Shown: positions 12,850 to 19,374 of the stretch, piece by piece
Layout of the letters: every line of letters begins with the position of its first letter
Numbering within the stretch: position 1 is the stretch's first letter
NCBI GenBank assembly: GCA_023416855.1
Contig: JAEZGU010000177.1
Location: 1-21,619, forward strand
Length of the DNA stretch: 21,619 nucleotides
Direction: 5' to 3'
Source of the DNA: Bacillota bacterium
GTDB lineage: Bacteria; Bacillota; Clostridia; Tissierellales; Sedimentibacteraceae
Notes under the pieces: model-generated
Seen by the model: only the letters and a program-made list of their open reading frames with translations
What the model was told of the DNA's origin: nothing
The model's database searches: none
Made by a program: the position numbers and the translations under genes

Positions 12850-13473
12850 TTAAGAATTTTTCATAATAATACTTTCAACAACATTAGCTGCCTGTTCACA
12901 TGCATCACAACATTTTTCAAATCTATTAAAAGCAATAGTCCAAGTCATTAATTCTATTGGATCTTTAGATGTCATATGCAACTTTCTCACTGCTTCTGTA
13001 TATAAATTATCCCCATCTTCTTCTAATTTATTAATATAAACAATTTTATCGTGTATTACTTTTGATTTTTTGAAATTCTTAAATTCTTCTAAGGTATCCT
13101 TCAATTCTTCACAGCTTTTTAAAATTAACTTTGAAAATCTTAAGGCTTCATTTCTGATTTCTTGAACATTGTACATGTACATATGTATGAGTACATCTTC
13201 AACACAGTCTGTTATATCATCTATTTGATGAGTGAGAGCTACGATATCTTCTCTCTCAATAGGGGTGATAAATTCTTTAGATAACCTTCTTGTTATTTCA
13301 TGCCCGCATAAATCAGCTGTATGTTCAATGTCATGCATTTGTTTCATTTTTTCTTCTAAGGTAGCAACCTCAAAATTAATCAGTACATCATCCAACATTT
13401 TTGCTGCATCGCAACAATATTCAGATAACTTTACAAAAGCTTCAAAATAATCAAAATCCCTTTTTCGTACCAT
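12850..13473 (-). CDS. DUF47 / PhoU-like phosphate transport accessory protein
   Basis: This 207-residue all-helical cytoplasmic protein belongs to the DUF47 family, related to PhoU. Such proteins are regularly encoded next to Pit phosphate transporters and are thought to modulate them, possibly through bound metal. The conserved ALTHQIDDITDCVEDVL helix (about 79-95) and the acidic HDIEHTADLCGHEI segment (about 47-60) match the family's metal-binding style of helices. GAGGTG lies four bases before the ATG. The pit stop codon is 11 bases upstream, so both genes share one mRNA. No hairpin terminator follows it before rex, so some read-through into rex is possible. I assign no gene symbol, since names differ between species. 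Confidence 0.92.
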   Translation of the reverse strand: MVRKRDFDYFEAFVKLSEYCCDAAKMLDDVLINFEVATLEEKMKQMHDIEHTADLCGHEITRRLSKEFITPIEREDIVALTHQIDDITDCVEDVLIHMYMYNVQEIRNEALRFSKLILKSCEELKDTLEEFKNFKKSKVIHDKIVYINKLEEDGDNLYTEAVRKLHMTSKDPIELMTWTIAFNRFEKCCDACEQAANVVESIIMKNS

Positions 13474-13484
13474 AATTCACCTCA

Positions 13485-14537
13485 TCATAATATCATCATA
13501 AATAATTTTGCCATCAAATAACCTATTAAACCACATCCCGGAAATGTTAAAATCCAAGTTAATACCATTTCATTAACTAATTCCCAATTTACTGATGATA
13601 ACCTCTTAGCTGCTCCAACTCCCATTATAGCTGTTGTCTTTGTATGGGTTGTACTAACCGGTATACCTGAAACCGAAGAAATTAAAAGACAAGTAGCAGC
13701 TGCCATATCAGCTGAAAATCCTTGATATTTTTGCAGACGACACATATCCATCCCTACAGATTTTATAATTTTATATCCTCCAATTGACGTTCCCAAAGCC
13801 ATAACAACTGAGCATAAAATCATCATCCAAGTAGGTATGACAAAATTTGTAACGTTTGCTTGTCCATTAGCTAAAAAAATGCCAAGCATAAATACACCCA
13901 TAAATTTTTGACCATCTTGGGCTCCATGCATAAATGCCATTGATGCGCCACTAACTACTTGAGCTTTTTGAAAAAAAGTATTGGTTTCCCTTCTGTTAAA
14001 TCCTCTAAATATCAATTCTACAAACTTCACAGTAATCCAGCCAAGCACAAATCCTAATAAAGTAGACAAAATTAAACCATACAATACCTTAATCCATTCA
14101 TTTGCGTTTATACCGGATAAACCATTATGCAAAGATATGGCAGCACCGGAAATTCCTGCAATTAAAGCGTGACTTTCACTTGTTGGGATACCAAACCACC
14201 AAGCAGCTGTAGCCCAAATTACTATAGCAAACAATGCAGCACACAAAGCAATTAAAGCTTCTCTTGAATTTCCTCCAAAGTCTACCATTCGATAAATAGT
14301 TTGAGCAACATTAGCATTTATAACCGTCATTATAAAAACTCCTAAAAAATTAAAAACAGCAGCCATTAAAATTGCTGATGATACAGATATTGACCGGGTA
14401 GAAACGCATGTCGCAATAGCATTTGGTGCATCAGTCCAACCGTTTACTAATATTACTCCTAAAGTTAATAAAGTTGTTACCATTAGTATTGGATTAGAAA
14501 TCGCCTGCGCTAAAAAATCCGAAAAAGATATACCCAT
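13485..14537 (-). CDS. pit: Inorganic phosphate transporter, Pit family
   Basis: This 350-residue membrane protein imports phosphate using the proton or cation gradient (low-affinity Pit type). The inverted-repeat signatures are visible: GWTDAPNAIAT (33-43) in the first half and HGAQDGQK (204-211) in the second, each after a hydrophobic helix. GIPTSESHAL (116-125) and GIPVSTTHTKT (291-301) are the paired re-entrant motifs. About ten hydrophobic segments are present. GGAG lies five bases before the ATG. It is first in a two-gene operon with the DUF47 protein. The only promoter hint is an extended -10 (TGGTATATT, minus strand, 14600-14608) without a convincing -35, and no Pho box is evident. 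The length is shorter than E. coli PitA (about 500) but usual for Gram-positive Pit proteins. Confidence 0.95.
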   Translation of the reverse strand: MGISFSDFLAQAISNPILMVTTLLTLGVILVNGWTDAPNAIATCVSTRSISVSSAILMAAVFNFLGVFIMTVINANVAQTIYRMVDFGGNSREALIALCAALFAIVIWATAAWWFGIPTSESHALIAGISGAAISLHNGLSGINANEWIKVLYGLILSTLLGFVLGWITVKFVELIFRGFNRRETNTFFQKAQVVSGASMAFMHGAQDGQKFMGVFMLGIFLANGQANVTNFVIPTWMMILCSVVMALGTSIGGYKIIKSVGMDMCRLQKYQGFSADMAAATCLLISSVSGIPVSTTHTKTTAIMGVGAAKRLSSVNWELVNEMVLTWILTFPGCGLIGYLMAKLFMMIL

Positions 14538-14710
14538 AATTTCTCCTATCCTTATGTTCTAATTTACACAAACATTACCTAAATTTTACACACAATTTAA
14601 ATATACCACAGCCGTCAATATAATTCTATAATTAATTTTTAAAAAATTTATCGTAACTTTTATTATACAAATTGAATATTATGATTAACGAGCAAAATTG
14701 GGAGGTTTTT

Positions 14711-15718
14711 ATGAAAAAATTTATTTCTTTATTATTGGTTGTTTTACTTGTATCAACTTTATTTTTTACAGGCTGTGAACAAAAACAGACAGATAAAACA
14801 AAAGTGCGCTTAATAGAAGTTACTCACTCCATATTCTATTCACCGCAGTATGTTGCAATAGAAAAAGGATTTTTTGAAAAGAATGGATTAGAAATTGAGT
14901 TAACAAATGGCGGCGGAGCGGATAAATGTATGGCTGCCATGGTAAGTGGCGAAGCTGATATTGCATTTATGGGGCCTGAAGCAAGTGTTTATGTTTATCT
15001 TCAAGGACGCGAAGATTATGCTGTAAACTTTGCACAGCTTACCCAGAGAGATGGTTCTTTTATTGTTGGTAGAGAAAAAGATGACAACTTTACATTAGAG
15101 AAATTAAAGGGACATACGATACTTGGTGGCCGTAAGGGTGGAATGCCGTTAATGGCATTGGAATATGCCATGAAACAAGCAGGGCTCACACCAGGTGTTG
15201 ATGTTGATGTTAGAACAGATGTGCAATTTGATATGATGGCAGGAGCATTTGCTTCAGGTGAGGCAGATTATACCACACTTTTTGAACCGTTAGCTTCTAC
15301 TTTTGAGCTTCAAGGTAATGGCTATGTTTTAGAATCTGTAGGTCGTTTAGCGGGATACATTCCATATACATGCTACAGTGCTTTAGGCAGCTATATAGAT
15401 AAAAACCCTGAAGTAATTCAAAGCTTTGCAGATGCGCTTTATGAAGGAATGGTATTTGTTAATGAGCATACGGCTGAAGAGGTTGCAGAGGTTATAGCTC
15501 CACAATTCCCAGATTCTGATAAGGAATTTATAGCAAAGATAGTTGAAACCTACAGAGAGATAGGAGCTTGGAATCCTGATTTAGCGTTAGGAGAAGACGG
15601 TTATAACAGATTGATTGATATTATGAAGACAGCAGGAGAAATAGAAGAAGGTGCACCATATAACAAAATACAAACTCCAAAATTTGCATTAAAAGCTAAA
15701 GAAAACTATGGTAAATAG
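14711..15718 (+). CDS. ABC transporter substrate-binding lipoprotein (NMT1/THI5-like, SsuA/TauA fold), orphan
   Basis: This 335-residue lipoprotein is of the type II periplasmic-binding fold used for thiamine precursors, sulfonates, riboflavin and similar small molecules. The signal (1-21) ends in FFTG with acylated Cys22. The mature protein starts as these do, VRLIEVTHSIFYSPQYVAIEKG then FFEKNGLEIELTNGGGADK (split). A GEADIAFMGPEAS segment (about 76-88) and a second lobe GAFASGEADYTTLFEP follow. The start is the ATG at 14711 with GGGAGG five bases before it; the in-frame ATG at 14672 would spoil the signal peptide. No permease or ATPase gene is adjacent, so the partners must be elsewhere or it has another role. 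No riboswitch is evident upstream. The substrate cannot be told from sequence alone. Confidence 0.9.
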   Translation: MKKFISLLLVVLLVSTLFFTGCEQKQTDKTKVRLIEVTHSIFYSPQYVAIEKGFFEKNGLEIELTNGGGADKCMAAMVSGEADIAFMGPEASVYVYLQGREDYAVNFAQLTQRDGSFIVGREKDDNFTLEKLKGHTILGGRKGGMPLMALEYAMKQAGLTPGVDVDVRTDVQFDMMAGAFASGEADYTTLFEPLASTFELQGNGYVLESVGRLAGYIPYTCYSALGSYIDKNPEVIQSFADALYEGMVFVNEHTAEEVAEVIAPQFPDSDKEFIAKIVETYREIGAWNPDLALGEDGYNRLIDIMKTAGEIEEGAPYNKIQTPKFALKAKENYGK

Positions 15719-15722
15719 GGCT

Positions 15723-15752
15723 AAAAAAACCCTCCCTTAATAAAGGGAGGGT
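15723..15752 (-). terminator. GC-rich hairpin terminator oriented for the minus strand
   Basis: ACCCTCCCTT (15729-15738) pairs perfectly with AAGGGAGGGT (15743-15752) around AATA. Seven A's precede it (15723-15729), giving a T-run on the minus strand, while the + side has no T-run although a + strand gene ends five bases before. It is a backup stop for the gerM transcript. Confidence 0.75.
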
Positions 15753-15816
15753 CAATATTGAGGTATCCATGTTCCATTTTTTTCTTATATTGTAATTCTC
15801 AACCTGAAAATAATCA

Positions 15817-15857
15817 AGAAAAAAAGGAACACTCCTTACAAAAGGTGTGTCCCCTTT
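15817..15857 (-). terminator. Terminator of the gerM-like gene
   Basis: On the minus strand AAAGGGGACACACC and GGAGTGTTCCTTT form an imperfect stem (15823-15835 with 15843-15857; one bulge, one mismatch and a G-U pair), followed by T's. It starts two bases after the stop codon. The GGGGACACACC arm resembles short hairpins I recall as recurring in Clostridia genomes. Confidence 0.75.
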
Positions 15858-15859
15858 CC

Positions 15860-16921
15860 TTAATACTGATTAAATGCTGGCATTACTCCGCTATCAAAAT
15901 GAAGTCCTGCTTCCTCAAAAGATAATCCCTCAATGTTAAACTCTACATTGGCAATTCCAAATTGCTCTAAACAAAGTACAACAATTGCATTCATATCTCT
16001 GTATTCTTCTTCAGAAAGATTAACTGCTTCCACTCCTAAATTTACCACAGCTGTATCACTCACAATATTTACTCCTCTTAAATTAATTCCTACAGGAATA
16101 TTATTGCTTAATACAGTATCAGCAGGAGCTCCGCTAAATAATTTTTCTAAAACATTTTTAGCAGGATTAGTAATTGATGTTGCTGAGAATGTTAAAGGAA
16201 CATAATGGCCCATAACCTCTGTATCAGGTGCCTTATAATAAACAGTATAATTAACACCATCAGCAGAACCAAAAAGATTAATATTTCCTCTTTCAAAGGC
16301 GGTGTTTATTGCATATCCTTTTGACAAGGATGCTAAAGCTTGACCTTCAACCAATAATTCCACTTTGTCTATGGTCGGAAATTCAGTCAATGTATATGTA
16401 ATCGCAGAAATCATATTTTCTTCTTGCTCATATGATGAAGTATTTAATATGTTCTTGGTAAAATCCACTCTGCATAGACCATCTTTTATAGCCATACCTC
16501 TAATATCAGTTCCTTCCGGTAATACACCACGAAGTCCTGAGGCTGCTAACCTTTTTTCAGTTTCACTTCCAACTACCATGCTTCGAAGCGTAGCCTTTGC
16601 AATTCCTTCTTCCCACTCAATCTTTGTATTAACCGGAACTACAAATCCATTTTCATCCTCAAAATAAGCAGTAATATCTGTCATTTTTGCTTGCTCCGAA
16701 TTATTAACATTTGCCGTTTCAATCACTGGTTCTTCAACTACTTCTTCTCCGATTGTATCTTCTACTATTTCAAAATTAGTTAAATCTGCAAAATCAGTTG
16801 TATCCGGGTTATTTTCCTGTTTAAGCCCCACCATCATATCTAAAGTGCTGCACCCGGTAATACCAACACTTAAGCAAATAATCAATATCAGAGACATTAT
16901 CCTCTTATATGCCAATTTCAT
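15860..16921 (-). CDS. gerM: GerM-like lipoprotein with two GerMN domains
   Basis: This 353-residue lipoprotein has a signal peptide (1-23) ending ITG before Cys24. An acidic, low-complexity spacer (about 34-75) leads to two GerMN domains (about 83-205 and 225-345). Each has the pattern VVP-x-T followed by a TLRSMVVG or VLEKLFSG helix, then LP-x-GT/IPVGI and a VDFTKN or VNLGVE strand. The two-domain lipoprotein layout matches Bacillus GerM (366 residues), which is needed for sporulation and germination. Single GerMN domains also occur in other cell-surface proteins. GAGGAGG lies two bases before the ATG, which is tight, but no other start gives an intact signal. It follows pgeF by 74 bases on the same strand and may be co-transcribed; a weak TATAAT-like element lies in the gap. 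Confidence 0.88.
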   Translation of the reverse strand: MKLAYKRIMSLILIICLSVGITGCSTLDMMVGLKQENNPDTTDFADLTNFEIVEDTIGEEVVEEPVIETANVNNSEQAKMTDITAYFEDENGFVVPVNTKIEWEEGIAKATLRSMVVGSETEKRLAASGLRGVLPEGTDIRGMAIKDGLCRVDFTKNILNTSSYEQEENMISAITYTLTEFPTIDKVELLVEGQALASLSKGYAINTAFERGNINLFGSADGVNYTVYYKAPDTEVMGHYVPLTFSATSITNPAKNVLEKLFSGAPADTVLSNNIPVGINLRGVNIVSDTAVVNLGVEAVNLSEEEYRDMNAIVVLCLEQFGIANVEFNIEGLSFEEAGLHFDSGVMPAFNQY

Positions 16922-16995
16922 ACCCTCCTCACAGCTTTATATATATTATTATATTTAGGTTGTACGAAGGTTATGATAATAATTTAAAATTCTTA

Positions 16996-17805
16996 TTATT
17001 TCATCATTAGCAAGCCGGTCATTAGTCCTCTTTTTCCACCTTGCCCCCTATGTGAAAAAAACATATCATTTCGACATTTAGTGCAGATACCTGCTATCTC
17101 AATATTTTCTTCCTTTAAGCCCTCTTTTAATAATAAGTACTTATTAATTTCCCACAAATTAAAATAATACTTAACACCCTTAGTTTCCATAAAATCCTTG
17201 AACTTTACATCTGTTGCAAGAAACAAATCTGCCACATCCTTATCAACCTCAAAGCATGAATCGCATAAAGATGGTCCTATTGCAACCTTAATATCCTTTG
17301 GATCTGAATTAAAGTCTTTTATGAGAGCTTTAGCCATGACACCACCTATATTTTGAACAGTGCCTCTCCATCCAGCATGAGCAAGGCCTATAACCTTTTT
17401 TACGGGATCATAGAAAAAAACAGGTGTACAGTCAGCATGAAAGGACATTAGTATTAAATTTCTTTTATCTGTATAAACACCGTCTATATCCTTTAAGTTG
17501 CTGTCAGTTAACTCTAACACTTTACCCTTATGCTCATCAGTAACATACATAATATTGTTTGTATGTGTTTGATGGGTTTCAACTATATTATCTATATCTA
17601 AATTAAGCCTTTCAGCCATTATTTCAATATTTCTCTTAACATTTTTATCATCATCTCCAGTACTGAACCCTAAGTTCATAGAAGCGAATGTTCCTTCACT
17701 GACCCCACCGGCTCTTGTAGTAAAGCAATGAAAAATATCATCGTATTCTTCAAAAGAAGGAAAAGTTATATATTTAAAATCTTGAATTTCATTTATATTG
17801 TACAT
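16996..17805 (-). CDS. pgeF: Peptidoglycan editing factor PgeF (YlmD/YfiH, laccase-like fold)
   Basis: This 269-residue cytoplasmic protein of the DUF152/Cu-oxidase_4 family includes purine-nucleoside-acting enzymes and the E. coli factor that keeps unusual amino acids out of peptidoglycan precursors. The metal site residues are visible: His81 in HQTH, Cys126 in SFHADCTPV and His143 in LAHAGWRGT. Further signatures are FTTRAGGVS (28-36), DGVYTD, AIGPSLC, and a C-terminal CTKC with FFSHRGQGGKRG. I start at ATG 17805, where AAAGGAG lies five bases upstream; a TTG nine codons earlier also opens the frame but precedes that site. It is followed by gerM 74 bases later and shares its upstream region with the divergent MocR-type regulator. 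Confidence 0.95.
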   Translation of the reverse strand: MYNINEIQDFKYITFPSFEEYDDIFHCFTTRAGGVSEGTFASMNLGFSTGDDDKNVKRNIEIMAERLNLDIDNIVETHQTHTNNIMYVTDEHKGKVLELTDSNLKDIDGVYTDKRNLILMSFHADCTPVFFYDPVKKVIGLAHAGWRGTVQNIGGVMAKALIKDFNSDPKDIKVAIGPSLCDSCFEVDKDVADLFLATDVKFKDFMETKGVKYYFNLWEINKYLLLKEGLKEENIEIAGICTKCRNDMFFSHRGQGGKRGLMTGLLMMK

Positions 17806-17853
17806 GATGGCTCCTTTTAATAGAATTTGCAATAAATTTATTATGATTTATGT

Positions 17854-17882
17854 ATTATATCATATGGTATTTTTAATGTATA
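17854..17882 (-). promoter_or_regulatory. pgeF promoter with extended -10
   Basis: On the minus strand TATACA (17877-17882), 17 bases and TATAAT (17854-17859) lie about 50 bases before pgeF, and the -10 is preceded by TGA, an extended -10. The match of the -35 is only four of six. Confidence 0.55.
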
Positions 17883-17895
17883 TGTAAAAAAAATT

Positions 17896-17924
17896 TTAAA
17901 ATTATAGATATTTTATGCTATAAT
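17896..17924 (+). promoter_or_regulatory. Promoter of the MocR-type regulator gene
   Basis: TTAAAA (17896-17901), 17 bases and TATAAT (17919-17924), with TGC before the -10, form an extended -10 promoter about 60 bases upstream of the ATG. It is divergent from the pgeF promoter; the two -35 boxes are only 13 bases apart. Confidence 0.6.
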
Positions 17925-17986
17925 ATGTGTAACCTTTAATTTGATTCGATTTATAAAATTTTAGCAAGACAGTTAAGGAGTAGTTT

Positions 17987-19357
17987 ATGATTATATCACC
18001 TATTTTCAATAGAGAAAGCAATATACCGATATATATGCAACTATATGAATTTATTAAGACAGAAATTACATCGGGAGTCTTAAAACCTGATGTTAAACTT
18101 CCTTCTATACGCGAAGCTTCTACAACAATGAATTTAAGTAAAACAACTATTGAAAATGCATACAGTCAGCTTGTAGCAGAAGGTTATATTGAGAATTCTC
18201 CTAAAAGAGGATATTATGTATGTGACTTAAGTGAATATAATTTTGAAATTATTAGAGAAACACATAAAAACACATTAAGTCATCAAAGCGATACAGATTA
18301 TATGAACGATGGTGTCGATAAGGAAAGTTTTGATATTTTAACATGGAAAAGACTATACAATAAAGTAATTTCTGATGAACGTACAAAAATATATAACAGT
18401 TGTTCAATACAGGGCGAGCAAATTTTAAGAGAAGAAATATCTGATTTTGTTAATACAATGCGTGGAGGACACACAAGTCCTGAGCAAGTTATAGTTGGAG
18501 CAGGTGTACAATATTTGCTTGGTATATTAATAGAAATTATCAAGGATAACCACAATACCATCGCTTTTGAAAAACCGGGATTTAATAAAGCAGAATATAT
18601 CTTTGAAGACTACATGTTCAATATTAATCATATAGAAATAACTGACAGCGGTTTTGATATTTTGAAGCTTAGAAATGGTAGCTCAAAATTAATTTACATT
18701 AGCCCTTCCCATCAGTATCCCTTAGGTACCATTATGCCTGTAAATAAGCGTATGGAATTGTTAGAATGGGCATATAAAAACAATGGGCTCATAATAGAGG
18801 ATGATTATGATGCTATGATTCGCTACGGCGGTATGCCTATACCTTGTCTTCAGGGTATGGATAAAAATGATTGTGTAATTTATTTAGGATCATTTTCTAA
18901 AATGCTCTTGCCTTCACTTAGAATAAGCTTCATGGTTATACCAAAAAAACTATTAGCAAAATATAATGATATAAAAAACCGCCACACTCAGTCCACTTCA
19001 AAAATAGATCAGGTAGTACTTGCTCTATTTATGAAGGAAGGATATATGCAGAAGCATTTAAGAAAAGTAAAAAGGATTTACAGAAAGAAAAATATAAATT
19101 TATCTAACAGTTTAAGAAGTAATTTTAAAGATAAACTTGAAATAATTAACTCTGATTCGGGTCTTCACATAGTATGCCAAGCAACTACTTTGAAAAGTAT
19201 AGAAGAAATAAAAAGGCATGCTAAAGAACACAACATATTGTTAAACATAATTAGCCTTAACAACAATAAGTTATTTTTCTCTCTTAACTATAGTGGCATT
19301 AATATGAATGAAATCAATAACTTTACTCAAAAATTAGGGACGGTTCTTTTTGATTGA
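17987..19357 (+). CDS. MocR/PdxR family regulator (GntR-type HTH fused to aminotransferase fold)
   Basis: The product has 456 residues. The N-terminal winged helix (about 8-80) has the GntR signatures IYMQLYEFI, LPSIREAS and YSQLVAEGYIE. A linker (about 82-110) leads to a fold-type I aminotransferase domain (about 118-456). Its PLP-binding residues are visible: Lys305 in GSFSKMLLPSLR, EDDYD (271-275), and SPSHQYPLG (239-247) for the family's usual TPSHQYP. Members sense PLP or amino compounds and regulate vitamin B6, GABA or taurine genes, often divergently. Here the divergent gene is pgeF, and no pdxST is in the window, so the target is unknown. AAGGAG lies six bases before the ATG. The last residues, GTVLFD, are encoded inside the terminator hairpin, so the C-terminus may have been lengthened or truncated by that element. 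Confidence 0.93.
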   Translation: MIISPIFNRESNIPIYMQLYEFIKTEITSGVLKPDVKLPSIREASTTMNLSKTTIENAYSQLVAEGYIENSPKRGYYVCDLSEYNFEIIRETHKNTLSHQSDTDYMNDGVDKESFDILTWKRLYNKVISDERTKIYNSCSIQGEQILREEISDFVNTMRGGHTSPEQVIVGAGVQYLLGILIEIIKDNHNTIAFEKPGFNKAEYIFEDYMFNINHIEITDSGFDILKLRNGSSKLIYISPSHQYPLGTIMPVNKRMELLEWAYKNNGLIIEDDYDAMIRYGGMPIPCLQGMDKNDCVIYLGSFSKMLLPSLRISFMVIPKKLLAKYNDIKNRHTQSTSKIDQVVLALFMKEGYMQKHLRKVKRIYRKKNINLSNSLRSNFKDKLEIINSDSGLHIVCQATTLKSIEEIKRHAKEHNILLNIISLNNNKLFFSLNYSGINMNEINNFTQKLGTVLFD

Positions 19358-19374
19358 ACCATCCCAATTTTTTT
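19337..19374. terminator. Terminator hairpin that supplies the MocR gene's stop codon
   Basis: GGGACGGTTC (19337-19346) pairs with GAACCATCCC (19356-19365), with one C-A mismatch that becomes a G-U pair on the minus strand. Seven T's follow on the + side (19368-19374) and an A-rich run precedes the stem. The TGA of the + gene (19355-19357) lies at the loop/stem border, and the ATPase gene on the other strand ends at 19373, so the terminator overlaps both gene ends. Confidence 0.85.

Noticed and set aside
14538..14710. A thiamine (TPP) or other riboswitch upstream of the substrate-binding lipoprotein
   Set aside because: I looked for the conserved TPP core and for stable paired elements and saw only A+T-rich sequence.
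14672..14710. Upstream ATG (14672) as start of the substrate-binding protein
   Set aside because: It would put 13 polar residues before the lipoprotein signal, and the GGGAGG site fits the ATG at 14711.
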